From NCBI GenBank assembly GCA_016713035.1, contig JADJPW010000001.1:1116001-1180000 (forward strand): DNA of 64,000 bases. The letters are read 5' to 3'. This document shows, in pieces, positions 1 through 8,196 of the stretch. Position numbers and translations under genes: made by a program. Under the pieces are notes generated by a model. The model was not told the DNA's origin. It did not search any database and saw only the letters and a program-made list of their open reading frames with translations. This DNA comes from Verrucomicrobiaceae bacterium (GTDB taxonomy: Bacteria; Verrucomicrobiota; Verrucomicrobiia; Verrucomicrobiales; Verrucomicrobiaceae). Within the stretch, counting starts at the first letter, position 1; each line of letters starts with the position of its first letter.

Positions 1-1
1 C

Positions 2-400
2 CATGCCGACAAGCGCAGTAGCGAGGCGGTCAGCTTCCGCAAGCTGCACGAGTTGGATCTGAAAATCAGCCGAGCGTGGCACTACAAGGAAGACTTCCGC
101 CACTTCTAGAACTACCTCTATGCCGGAGCTGCGGAGCGGTTTTACAAAGGCTGGCGCAAAGCAGTCATGAGCAGCAGGCTGGAGCCAATCAAGAAGGTAG
201 CACGGCTCATCGACGCGCACTGGCAGGAGATACTCAACTACATCAAGCACCGCATCACCAACGCAGCGAGCGAAGGACTCAACAGTCGAATCCAAGCTAT
301 CAAAAGCGCCGCAAGAGGGTTTCGCTCATTTGCGAACTACCGCCTACGCATCCTTTTCCATTGCGGAAGGCTCGATCTCAAGCCCGCTTCCACCCACTAA
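2..400 (+). pseudogene. ISL3-family transposase, C-terminal remnant
   Basis: Only the C-terminal part is in the window; the 5' part lies off the left edge. The reading frame contains the block HRITNAASEGLNSRIQ and ends with FHCGRLDLKP, which is characteristic of the DDE domain of ISL3-family (COG3464) transposases. The frame is broken by a TAG at 107-109, at a place where the family normally has a tryptophan (FRHFW.Y), so a single TGG to TAG change explains it. The gene is therefore probably non-functional. The downstream end of the element was not identified; the next element begins at 428. Confidence 0.85.
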
Positions 401-802
401 AAACCGCGTAGAACCAAATTGTTTTGAGGGCACTCCCGAAAACATTTTTTACGCAACCTGACTTCCGCAGGCAGAAGTCATTTTGAAATTACTCGAGTGA
501 CTTCAAGGGCCAATTTAGGGTGTTCGGAGTCGTTTTCATTTCTGAAGGTCTGATCTGGGCACAGCTCACGCTGCGGCATTGAGATTGAGGCGCTTGATCT
601 GCTCAAGACGCAGCATGTTATACACGAGATTGGTCAGTTGCAGGCAGGCCACGTTGCGCTTCATGCCGATGCACCTTTGATAGAGAGCTTTCATGCTCCC
701 GCTCATCTGCGCAAACACATGCTCCACTCGTGACCGGGTGCGCGACTTTTCGCGGTTGCTGGCTTTTGCTCGTCAGTGAGCGGATGGCCCCGCATACCTT
801 TT

Positions 803-861
803 GATTCGCTGCGCTCACCCTTCGGGCAGCCTGCGGCTGTCTATCTCCGCTGCGCTCCGGT
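803..861 (+). repeat. GC-rich short insertion element, copy A (59 bp)
   Basis: The sequence starts GATTCGCTGCGCTCACCC, continues with TTCGGGCAGCCTGCGGCTG and ends in CGCTGCGCTCCGGT. The decamer CGCTGCGCTC occurs near each end as a direct repeat, and the middle holds small palindromes (CCC-TTC-GGG and CAGCC-TGC-GGCTG). Deleting exactly these bases restores the transposase reading N-E-K-G-M-R-G-H-P-L, so it is a clean insertion. It lies antisense to the transposase. Confidence 0.75.
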
Positions 862-926
862 TCATTGATCTGTGGTTCGACGTTCTTGGTGGCCAGCGCG
901 GCCTCGATCGGCGCTCCCGAGTAGGC

Positions 927-1002
927 GCAGCCGAACGGAGTGAGACAGATGCGACGTAGGAGCACCCGCAGGGCGAGCGGGAAGGGTGGCGGGAGCGAGT
1001 CA
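927..1002 (-). repeat. GC-rich short insertion element, divergent copy D (about 76 bp)
   Basis: Read on the minus strand it has the same layout as copy A in diverged form: GACTCGCTCCCGCCACCCTT, then GCCCTGCGGGTG, then TCTCACTCCGTTCGGCTGC. It separates the transposase codons for VVYAD from those for YSGAPIEA and introduces an immediate TGA. It is the least similar copy and is in the sense orientation relative to the transposase. Confidence 0.5.
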
Positions 1003-1426
1003 ATCGGCATACACGACGCGATCTCCCTCTTCGATGAGTTCTTCCAACACTTGGCTGTCATGCACGCTCGCGGCGGTGATGACGGCTTTGAGGATGTGCT
1101 TGTCCTTCACATCGACTTTCACATGGTCTTTGTAGCCATAGTGCGTCTCGTTGTTCTTCTTCGTCCAACGTGCGTCGAGGTCTTTGTGCGCTTTGATCTT
1201 CGCGTTATCCTGCAGCTTCTGCGGCACTCCCCCCCCTCTTTAATCAGGACATTGTCTTCGCGGCTGTTGCGTTGCTTGGGCACTTCGGCAAAACTGGCAT
1301 CGACCGTCACGCCTTCCTTTGCCAGAGCCAGCCCGTATACCTTTTGCAGATGCGCGAGGAAGGTGTCAAACAAGCTTTCGAAGGTCTTTGTTGCGATGAG
1401 CAGTTCGCGAAAGTCGCTGATGGTTT

Positions 1427-1487
1427 GATTCGCTGCGCTCACCCCTGCGGGGCAGCCTGCGGCTGTCTATCTCCGCTGCGCTTCGGT
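1427..1487 (+). repeat. GC-rich short insertion element, copy B (about 61 bp)
   Basis: It is nearly identical to copy A (GATTCGCTGCGCTCACCC ... GCAGCCTGCGGCTGTC ... CCGCTGCGCTTCGGT), but the central palindrome is CCCCTGCGGGG instead of CCCTTCGGG, a compensated stem change. Removing it rejoins the transposase codons D-G-Q-T-I-S-D-F. It lies antisense to the transposase. Confidence 0.75.
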
Positions 1488-1903
1488 TGACCATCGGGCA
1501 CTGCGTCTGCTGGGGTCAGACCTAGGAAGGCGCGGAAACTGTTGCGGTCAGTGATCTGAAGCTCGTAGCGTCATCGGCCAGGCCGTGGAGGCGCTGCAAC
1601 ACGAGCACCTTGAACATGAGCATGGGATGAAAGCGTGGCCTGCCGCCAGGACCTTTGGGCTCACTGGTGAGAGCACTCATAATGAGCGGATCGAAGACCT
1701 CCCATTGAACGAGCTTGCCTACTCGCATCAAGGGCGTCTCGAAGGCTGCCACATCAAGGTTTTGAACGAACTCATCGAAGAGACCAGGATTGCCAAAAGG
1801 AATAAAACTTGCCACGCCTTTCCTTGCCGCAACTCATCGCGCGACGCCACTCTTTGATCGGGTTTGGTGCAGATTTTGAGTTTCCAGGAGTGCCCTTTAG
1901 CCA

Positions 1904-2698
1904 TTAGCTTTCGTTGACCTGAAAGGGCCGAACCATTTTCCGCATTCCTTTTTTTTGCTCAATTCCTCTCCAAATTTTCATCCCTCGCTTCAGCAGACTG
2001 CGGTACATCTTCGAAAACCAGTCGCGTCCTTGAAGTGGACATGGGCGTAGCAGGAGATTTGGACGCATCCCGTTTTTTGCAAGGTAGTCAATGCCTTCGG
2101 GCTTCCAGAAGCCGCCTTTCACACTCTCCACGTAATCAAGCTCCGGGTGGCTACAATTTGTGTAGAACATCCTTTCGCCCTGTTCTCTGTTTAGGCGTCG
2201 AACCTCGGCATCCACTTTCCAAATGGTTCTTCCTGGCACACAGGCCTTAGCCAAGAAATCTTTTCTCCAATAGGCACAGTTAATTCCAGCAATTAACGAT
2301 GTGTCTGGGATGTGCCTTAGTCGGCCGCCTCCCGCTTCAGGTTCAAAATCCTGCCGAACGTGCAATTCGCAGAAGAGTCCCTGACGTTGGATGAATTCTC
2401 TGTAAATCTCAGCTAAGCTGTCGGTATTCACCACTGTGTTTAAAAACATGTCATCGAGCATGAAAATCACATAATCAGCCTGGATGGAAACTAGAGAGTC
2501 TCGGATGTTGTCTGACCACGCACGATCTGGACCGGTATGTATAGTCTTGACCTTTGGCGAATCGAACGTGGTATGATTCGTGATGAGATACACTGGGGTA
2601 GGAACTTCCGGCCAGAACCGCCACAGAAAATGGAAAAAATAGGGCCACAAGTCTTTGTTTCCATCGTGTGAAGCGATAACTAGCTTCCACTTGGGCAT
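1904..2698 (-). CDS. Putative sugar transferase (glycosyltransferase-like)
   Basis: A protein of 264 residues is read from the ATG giving MPKWKLVIASHDGNKDLW. An upstream ATG in the same frame would overlap the divergent methyltransferase and adds no recognisable sequence. The N-terminal beta-strand WKLVIASHDG, the LMLDD-like block VIFMLDDMFLN (about residues 95-105) and the later INCAYWRKDFL resemble bacterial proteins involved in capsule or lipopolysaccharide glycosylation, where the DD would bind the metal and nucleotide sugar. There is no signal peptide. It sits between IS elements and is divergent from a methyltransferase, which suggests a moved fragment of a cell-surface polysaccharide locus. 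The substrate cannot be named. Confidence 0.6.
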   Translation of the reverse strand: MPKWKLVIASHDGNKDLWPYFFHFLWRFWPEVPTPVYLITNHTTFDSPKVKTIHTGPDRAWSDNIRDSLVSIQADYVIFMLDDMFLNTVVNTDSLAEIYREFIQRQGLFCELHVRQDFEPEAGGGRLRHIPDTSLIAGINCAYWRKDFLAKACVPGRTIWKVDAEVRRLNREQGERMFYTNCSHPELDYVESVKGGFWKPEGIDYLAKNGMRPNLLLRPCPLQGRDWFSKMYRSLLKRGMKIWRGIEQKKGMRKMVRPFQVNES

Positions 2699-2783
2699 CG
2701 GGGACTCGTTGGGGGGGGCGGCAGGCATCGTATATGGACTGGATATTCTCTCGAATACCAGTATGCACAACCCATTTTCAATC

Positions 2784-3695
2784 ATGATCCAACGCAAAAA
2801 ATGTCCTGCCTGCGGTTCCACGCAGATGCGCGCTCTCCTCAGTCTGCCCTATACAGAGAAGCTCTCCCCCCTCGGATTTGGCCACCCAGTTCTGGCGACT
2901 GCGCTAAGAAACATTCAATTCACGGTCGTGCAATGTCTTGGCTGCACATGTATCTACCAGCAGGATGTATTTGATGATCATGAAGCAAAAATTGCCTACA
3001 GCCAGTTGTGGGCGGGTTCTACCGGCTTTTTAGACATAAGTAGCAATGCCCACCTAGTCGAAGAAATCATCATCCTGAAGAAGCTGTGCCATCGTGCTGA
3101 TCCTCAAGTACTTGACTTCGGTGCCGGCGGCGGTCACTGGCTCAAGCACGCCCAAGCTTGGGGCTGCCATGCCAGCGCCTGCGACATAGACATCAGTAGC
3201 CTGGAAGCTTGTAGGAGGTTCGGCATCCATACGCTTGGATTGGCGGATCTGCGCCCGGGAAGCTATGATTTTATCAACCTGAGTGAGGTGGTCGAACACC
3301 TGAGCGATCCGCAGCAAATACTCACCCAGCTTATTGAGGCACTCAAGCCTGGAGGCTACCTCAAACTGAGCGCTCCTGGAGATCGGAGGATGCTGAATAA
3401 GCTTGCCTCACTTGCTAAATCACCCGAAAATTTAGGTGAAGGGGAGATGGCCCATAAGTTTTCCGCCATAGAGCCGCTGTTTCATGTCAATTTGTTCAAC
3501 GCTCGCTCTATGAAAGCCATGGCGGCCTTGCTCGGCCTCGAGCCACTGAACATCAGCCTGCTTGTTTCCTACTCCGCCGTCGTGCTGACAGATAGCTGGA
3601 AGCAGGTTAATCGAAACCTCTACCATCCTTTCAAACGCTGGCGCAGTCAGGGGACTTGGCAGTATTTTAAAAAACCTCTTCAGAGCACCTCTTGA
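2784..3695 (+). CDS. Class I SAM-dependent methyltransferase with N-terminal zinc ribbon; 3' end altered by an IS
   Basis: 303 residues from ATG 2784 (MIQRKKCPACGS); an ATG at 2763 is an alternative. An N-terminal CPACG...CLGC pair suggests a zinc ribbon of the kind found in sugar C-methyltransferase-like enzymes. The SAM-binding core follows: VLDFGAGGGHWLKHA (motif I, about residues 113-127), an acidic end of strand two (ACDID), and INLSEVVEHLSDPQ (motif IV). Family members usually modify nucleotide sugars or quinones; the real substrate is unknown. The last codons and the TGA at 3693-3695 lie inside the left inverted repeat of the adjacent IS (from 3683), so the natural C-terminus has been replaced. 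Confidence 0.75.
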   Translation: MIQRKKCPACGSTQMRALLSLPYTEKLSPLGFGHPVLATALRNIQFTVVQCLGCTCIYQQDVFDDHEAKIAYSQLWAGSTGFLDISSNAHLVEEIIILKKLCHRADPQVLDFGAGGGHWLKHAQAWGCHASACDIDISSLEACRRFGIHTLGLADLRPGSYDFINLSEVVEHLSDPQQILTQLIEALKPGGYLKLSAPGDRRMLNKLASLAKSPENLGEGEMAHKFSAIEPLFHVNLFNARSMKAMAALLGLEPLNISLLVSYSAVVLTDSWKQVNRNLYHPFKRWRSQGTWQYFKKPLQSTS

Positions 3696-4981
3696 AACTT
3701 CCTTTCCCCAGGCAATTCATTGATCGAGAGCAACCATAGGCCATAAAAGGGGCCATGAAGCGCTACCGCAAGACAGAACGAGGCGGCGGACTGTTCTCCG
3801 CCATTGAACATGAGCAGGCCGTCGCCGCCAAAACCCTCGGCATCCTCAAGCTGCGCGACGTTATCTCTTGGGAAAGTTTCCGTCCGCTGCTCGAAGATCT
3901 CACTGGCTACGCCACCCGCGACTGGACCAAGGGCGGCAAGCCCCGTTCGACCCCGTGCTGATGTTCAAAGTCCTTGTGCTACAGAAGTTCCATGGACTCA
4001 GCGACGACGCCACCGAGGAGCAAATCTTTGACCGCACCAGTTTTAAAGCCTTCCTCGGTCTGCGCATCGGCGACGACATCCCCGACGCCAAAACACTCTG
4101 GGACTTCAAGCAACGCATCGAAGAGGACGGTCGCGAAGGCGGTCGCAAACTCTTCGACACCTTCGGCCAGATGCTCGAAAGCAAAGGCATCGTCGCGCGA
4201 GAAGGCAGCATCGTGGACGCCAGCTTCACGGAAGCCCCACGCCAGCGCAACAGCCGCGAGGCGAACCAGCGCATCAAGCAGGGCGAACGCCCCGAAGAGT
4301 TCGACGAGAACCCCGCCGTGGGCCGCCAGAAAGACAGCGAAGCACGCTGGACGAAGAAGAACAACGAGTCGCACTACGGCTGGAAGAACCATGTGAAGGC
4401 CGACTTGAAAACCAAGATCATCATCAACTCCACCACCACGCCCGCCAGTGTCCACGACAGCCAAGTGTTTGAAGGACTGCTTGATGACAAAGATCAGGCC
4501 GTGCTCGCCGACTCGGCCTATCACAGCGCGGAGCACGAGGCGTATCTCATCAAGCTCAACGCGCAGGAGTTCCTGATGCGCAAAGCCACACGAGGTCACC
4601 CGCTGAGCGAAGCTGAAATGCAGACCAACCACACGATCAGCCGGATGCGTGTGAGGGTAGAGCACATCTTCGCGCGAATGACGCAGATGGGAGCCGATCT
4701 GTGTCGGAGCATTGGATTGAAACGAGCCACACAGCACAACCACCTCAGCAATCTGGTCTACAACATGGACCGCTATGCCTGTTTGGTTCGCTAAAGCGTG
4801 CGAAAGCACCCGTAAAAGGCGTTCAAAGCCAGAAAAGGTACCTGCACAGCCTCCAAAGCGCCGAATCCCAGCGCCACAAAGCGAAACAAACCCTCTGCAA
4901 AGCAAGACAGGAAGGTCGAAAAATCGTTTTTTCGCTCCCAAAAACGGACTTCAAAAAACACCCCCCTATCCAGAGGTGCCC
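3683..4981 (+). mobile_element. IS5-like insertion sequence, copy 1
   Basis: The right end is TCCAGAGGTGCCC at 4969-4981. The left end GAGCACCTCTTGAAAC (from 3683) is a degenerate form of the GGGCACCTCTGGAAAC end seen in copy 2. Flanks on the two sides do not match (TTCA and TTAA), so no target duplication is visible. That fits loss by recombination or deletion next to the element. It carries the two-frame transposase at 3755-4794. Copy 2 (5541-6830) lies in opposite orientation about 560 bp away. Confidence 0.8.
3755..4794 (+). CDS. IS5-family transposase in two overlapping frames
   Basis: The first frame (3755-3961) encodes MKRYRKTERGGGLFSAIEHE...LTGYATRDWTKGGKP and then stops. The second frame continues as FDPVLMFKVLVLQKFHGLSDD to 4794. 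The change of frame falls at the run AAGCCCCGTTC around 3941. A slip of one base back would give one protein of about 345 residues with the DDE blocks GSIVDASFTEAPRQRNSRE, AVLADSAYHS and RMRVRVEHIFARM. Both copies in this window share exactly this break. It is therefore either a programmed frameshift, as proposed for several IS5-group elements, or a fixed defect copied by an intact relative. The run is not a classical slippery heptamer. Confidence 0.8.
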
Positions 4982-5540
4982 TTAAGATTTGAACCCGGAA
5001 AACAAGTGTGGCTATCAATCGAACCAACGAATTCAGCAAGACATAAAATAATTGTCGAGGCGAACCCTGGACTTCGCTTTCAACTGAATGTGCTCAGAAC
5101 TGAGTCCGGTGATGTTATGCTAAAGGAGGTTCCGGTCGTCGATCTTATGAGGATGGCTTTTGGTGGTGTATCACGGTGGCTGACGAAATACTATGATTGG
5201 AATATCCAGGAATCAGCCATTGATGCCTTGTCAGCCAAAACAGAAAATACTTATTCTAGGGACTTGCTGAAGCAGTTTGGTGAAATAACAGGGCACACCG
5301 CCCGCACCCTGGCCGGCTTCGATCTTCAAGAAGTAAAAAAGCAGATCGACCAAGGCCATCCCGTGGTTATCGAGCGAGTACTTGCACCCGAAAGGACTAA
5401 CCAATTGATGACGCATGCCCGCGCAAGAGTTGAGAATCCTGCCTATGAGCTACCCTCTGCAGATGACTCAGAGGAACAAAATAAATGGGGCAAGCAAGGG
5501 CTAGGCTTGAGAGTTTGGCTATGCGTGATTGTTGGTTATA

Positions 5541-6830
5541 GGGCACCTCTGGATAGGGGGTGTTTTTTTGAAGTCCGTTTTTGGGAGCGAAAAAAACGAT
5601 TGTTCGACCTTCCTGTCTTGCTTTGCAGTGGGCTTGTTTCGCTTTGTGGCGCTGGGATTCGGCTCTTTGGAGGCTGTGCAGGTGCCTTTTCTGACTTTCA
5701 GCACCCTTTACGGGTGCTTTAGCGAACCAAACAGGCATAGCGGTCCATGTTGTAGACCAGATTGCTGAGGTGGTTGTGCTGTGTGGCTCGTTTCAATCCA
5801 ATGCTCCGACACAGATCGGCTCCCATCTGCGTCATTCGCGCGAAGATGTGCTCTACCCTCACACGCATCCGGCTGATCGTGTGGTTGGTCTGCATTTCAG
5901 CTTCGCTCAGCGGGTGACCTCGTGTGGCTTTGCGCATCAGGAACTCCTGCGCGTTGAGCTTGATGAGATACGCCTCGTGCTCCGCGCTGTGATAGGCCGA
6001 GTCGGCGAGCACGGCCTGATCTTTGTCATCAAGCAGTCCTTCAAACACTTGGCTGTCGTGGACACTGGCGGGCGTGGTGGTGGAGTTGATGATGATCTTG
6101 GTTTTCAAGTCGGCCTTCACATGGTTCTTCCAGCCGTAGTGCGACTCGTTGTTCTTCTTCGTCCAGCGTGCTTCGCTGTCTTTCTGGCGGCCCACGGCGG
6201 GGTTCTCGTCGAACTCTTCGGGGCGTTCGCCCTGCTTGATGCGCTGGTTCGCCTCGCGGCTGTTGCGCTGGCGTGGGGCTTCCGTGAAGCTGGCGTCCAC
6301 GATGCTGCCTTCTCGCGCGACGATGCCTTTGCTTTCGAGCATCTGGCCGAAGGTGTCGAAGAGTTTGCGACTGCCTTCTCGTCCATCTGCCTCAATGCGT
6401 TGCTTAAAGTCCCAGATGGTTTTGGCGTCAGGGATGTCGTCGCCGATGCGCAGGCCGAGGAAGGCTTTAAAACTGGTGCGGTCAAAGATTTGCTCCTCGG
6501 TGGCGTCGTCGCTGAGGCCGTGGAACTTCTGTAGCACAAGGACTTTGAACATCAGCACGGGGTCGAACGGGGCTTGCCGCCCTTGGTCCAGTCGCGGGTG
6601 GCGTAGCCAGTGAGATCTTCGAGCAGCGGGCGGAAACTTTCCCAAGAGATAACGTCGCGCAGCTTGAGGATGCCGAGGGTTTTGGCGGCGACGGCCTGCT
6701 CATGTTCAATGGCGGAGAACAGTCCGCCGCCTCGTTCTGTCTTGCGGTAGCGCTTCATGGCCCCTTTTATGGCCTATGGTTGCTCTCGATCAATGAATTG
6801 CCTGGGGAAAGGAGGTTTCCAGAGGTGCCC
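5541..6830 (-). mobile_element. IS5-like insertion sequence, copy 2, with TATA target duplication
   Basis: Perfect 13-bp terminal inverted repeats GGGCACCTCTGGA / TCCAGAGGTGCCC bound 1,290 bp. They are flanked by TATA at 5537-5540 and 6831-6834. Copy 2 is almost the same as copy 1 apart from a 9-bp difference just after the transposase stop and scattered substitutions, so transposition is recent. It interrupts the C39-like gene. Just downstream of the transposase, AGCACCC-GTAAA-GGGTGCT forms a small hairpin that could end transcription. Confidence 0.9.
5719..6758 (-). CDS. IS5-family transposase in two overlapping frames (copy 2)
   Basis: The same two-frame gene as in copy 1, read on the minus strand. 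A first frame from 6758 ends at 6552, and the second continues to 5719 with FDPVLMFKVLVLQKFHGL, VDASFTEAPRQRNSRE, VLADSAYHSAEH and RVRVEHIFARMTQMG. The frame change again sits at the same C4 run. Differences from copy 1 are few, for example around residues 120-130 of the long frame (TIWDFKQRIEADGREGSRK here versus TLWDFKQRIEEDGREGGRK). Since the copy has perfect ends and a target duplication, it was mobilised recently despite the break. That favours a translational slip or supply of transposase in trans. Confidence 0.8.
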
Positions 6831-7011
6831 TATAATCAAAAAAAGGGCGAGATCATTTTCAGCCATCCAGGATTCGGGGTTGAATTGAAAAATTTGCGCA
6901 TGCGAGTCGAGGAAGCGGGCGTTTCTATTTCAGAGACAACCCTTTTCAACCATCCTTAGATCATTTTAAATAATAATGTAGAATAGTGTCAAGGTGGTGC
7001 TATAGGAAAGC

Positions 7012-7116
7012 ATGGCCACTCTCTCCCTAGATCTTCGTCAACGCATTATCAGCACCTGCGACCGCGGTGAAGGCACGCAGGAACAGATTGCCCGGCGCTA
7101 TGGGGTCTCCTATGGC
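7012..7116 (+). pseudogene. IS630-family transposase, N-terminal stub
   Basis: The ATG at 7012 starts MATLSLDLRQRIIS followed by DRGEGTQEQIARRYGVSYG, the helix-turn-helix N-terminus typical of IS630/Tc1-type transposases. The frame loses similarity after about 35 residues, where the end of the IS3 remnant begins. The stretch AGTGTCAAGGTGGTGC upstream (about 6986-7001) may be the old IS630 end. The rest of the transposase is absent from the window. Confidence 0.6.
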
Positions 7117-7152
7117 ATTGAGATGCCAGCTCTTTTTGGACCGGAGGGAGAT

Positions 7153-8136
7153 TTAGTTAGCGAGTGCGATTTCTGACTCGAAGAGGGATGGGGACTTGTA
7201 GTTGAGGGAGGAATGCAGACGACGGGTATTATAGTAGCCGTCGATGAAGGCAAAGAGTTCGTGGGCAGCATCCTGTTGGCTGGCGAAGCAGCCATCGCGC
7301 AGCATCTCGGCCTTGAGCGTGCCGATGAAGGACTCGGTCAGGCGTTGTGATAAGGGTTGGCTCTGGCAGACATGCTTTGCTCCATGCCTGCAGCGCGCAG
7401 CCGTTGACGGAAGGCGCTGCTGCCATTCTGGCTGCCACGGTCGCTGTGAAAGATGATGCCGAGGGTGCCACGTCTGGCGGCCAAGGCGGAGTCGAGCGCT
7501 TCGACGACGAGGTCGCTGCGCAAGTGGTCGCGCAGACACCAGCCGACGATGCGTCGCGAGCACAGGTCGATGACCACAGCCAGGTAGAGCCAGCCCTGCT
7601 CGCTGGGGATGTAGGAGCCGAGCGCAGCGAGACAGCCAGCCGCAGGCTGCCCGAAGGGTGAGCGTAGCGAAGCAAATGTCGCCCTCCCAGACTTCGTTGG
7701 GTTTGGCGGGCCGAGGGCGGCCTTGCAGCAGGTTGTCCGAAGGCTTGTCTGCACGCCCATCGCTGGTTTGGGGCACATAGGTCTTGGGCTGAAGAGCGAT
7801 GAGTGCTGCCTCACGCATGAGCCGTCTGACGCGATCTGACGAAACAGTGATGCGCTCCGCTCGCAGCAGGTGGTAGATACGCCGATAGCCATAGCGGCGT
7901 TGATGTTCCCTGAAGATGGTTTCGATACGCGGGCGCAGCTGGGCATCAGAGAGCTGCCGGGTGCAGGGCACGGCAGCGTGATGGTAGCTGCTGCGAGGCA
8001 AGTCCAGCGTCTGACAGATGAGGCGCACGCTGTGACCGGTGGAGACATGGATGCTCTGGATCATGGTGCGAAGTTGCCGGGTGTTTTGGTGCCGAGGATG
8101 ATCGCGGCCTTTTTTTGTTGATATCCAATTTGGCAA
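7153..8136 (-). pseudogene. IS3-family transposase orfB, two frameshifts
   Basis: The N-terminal part (STGHSVRLICQTLDLPRSSYHH ... EHQRRYGYRRIYHLLR ... KPNEVWEGDI) is the HTH_21 region of IS3 transposases. The integrase core (SYIPSEQGWLYLAVVIDLCSRRIVGW ... GIIFHSDRGSQ) is in another frame, because the 58-bp GC-rich insert at 7617-7674 separates GDI from SYIPS. A second one-base loss near 7340 (ANPYHNA to LTESFIGTLKAEML) brings the frame back for the end, HSSLNYKSPSLFE. The DDE residues can be placed at the D of WEGDI or VVIDLCSR and the D of HSDRGSQ, with the E in LTESFIGTLK. Non-functional. Confidence 0.85.
7617..7674 (-). repeat. GC-rich short insertion element, copy C (58 bp)
   Basis: Read on the minus strand it is TGCTTCGCTACGCTCACCC, TTCGGGCAGCCTGCGGCTG, then GCTGTCTCGCTGCGCTCGGC. 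The core is identical to copy A, but the host is an IS3-family rather than an IS5-family transposase. Removing it rejoins D-I-S-Y-I-P-S-E-Q-G-W exactly. It is in the sense orientation relative to the transposase. Confidence 0.8.
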
Positions 8137-8196
8137 CCATGTCGCACTTCAGGATTGAATCCAAGAGCTCAAACACCTCGTCACCGAACACCTCAC

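Larger units (their letters stand above)
566..1815 (-). pseudogene. IS5-family transposase, broken by inserts and frameshifts
   Basis: Pieces of one IS5-type transposase can be read in order on the minus strand in different frames. They are MASFIPFGNPGLFDEF...GRPRFHPMLMFKVLVLQ, then ITDRNSFRAFLGLTPADAVPDGQ, then ISDFRELLIATKTFESLF...VTVDASFAEVPKQRNSRE, then ARWTKKNNETHYGYKDHVKV...VHDSQVLEELIEEGDRVVYAD, then GAPIEAALATKNVEPQINE, and finally SRVEHVFAQMSGSMKALY...NLVYNMLRLEQIKRLN. The D of the VDASF block, the D of VVYAD and the E of SRVEH fit the DDE triad order. Three GC-rich inserts at 803-861, 927-1002 and 1427-1487 break the frame, and further indels exist. It is related to the intact-looking IS5 copies at 3755-4794 and 5719-6758. 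Confidence 0.85.
428..1895 (-). mobile_element. Degenerate IS5-like insertion sequence
   Basis: The ends carry imperfect inverted repeats: GGGCACTCCCGAAAAC reading in from 428, and GGGCACTCCTGGAAAC reading in from 1895 on the minus strand. They enclose a decayed IS5-type transposase (566-1815, minus). The repeats resemble the GGGCACCTCTGGA ends of the two fresher IS5-like copies further right, so it belongs to the same broad group. I saw no clear target duplication. The transposase is riddled with short GC-rich inserts (listed separately), so this copy must depend on another transposase, if it moves at all. Confidence 0.65.
4982..6959 (+). pseudogene. Papain-like C39-type peptidase gene, truncated and interrupted by an IS
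   Basis: A reading frame runs through 4982-5540 (FEPGKQVWLSIEPTNS...DLQEVKKQIDQGHPVVIERVL...LRVWLCVIVGY) and resumes after IS copy 2 at 6835-6959 (NQKKGEIIFSHPGFGVE...LFNHP, stop). Removing the IS and one TATA copy joins VIVGY to NQKKGEIIFS without a break. The blocks GHPVVIE and VGYN..KGEIIFSHPG resemble the C-terminal half of C39-like cysteine peptidase domains, where the catalytic His precedes or lies near the VGYN strand; here that His is not evident. The 5' part, which should hold the catalytic Cys, was removed by IS copy 1 ending at 4981. It is not functional as it stands. Confidence 0.65.
7118..8150 (-). mobile_element. IS3-family element remnant
   Basis: It contains an IS3-type orfB (7153-8136, minus) and only the last codons of orfA. 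Those orfA codons (AAIILGTKTPGNFAP, stop) run in a neighbouring frame over a seven-T tract on the plus strand at 8110-8116. On the coding strand this is A-AAA-AAG, the usual IS3 minus-one slippage site. The upstream part of orfA and the matching terminal repeat are missing, so the element is 5'-truncated. The outer boundaries given are approximate. Confidence 0.6.

Noticed and set aside
428..1895. Assigning the GGGCACTCC end at 428 to the ISL3 remnant
   Set aside because: It points inward to the right and pairs with the matching repeat at 1895, so it belongs to the IS5-like element.
3683..6830. The two inverted IS5 copies as a composite transposon carrying the C39-like gene
   Set aside because: Copy 2 has its own TATA duplication inside that gene and copy 1 has no matching outer flank, so they arrived separately.
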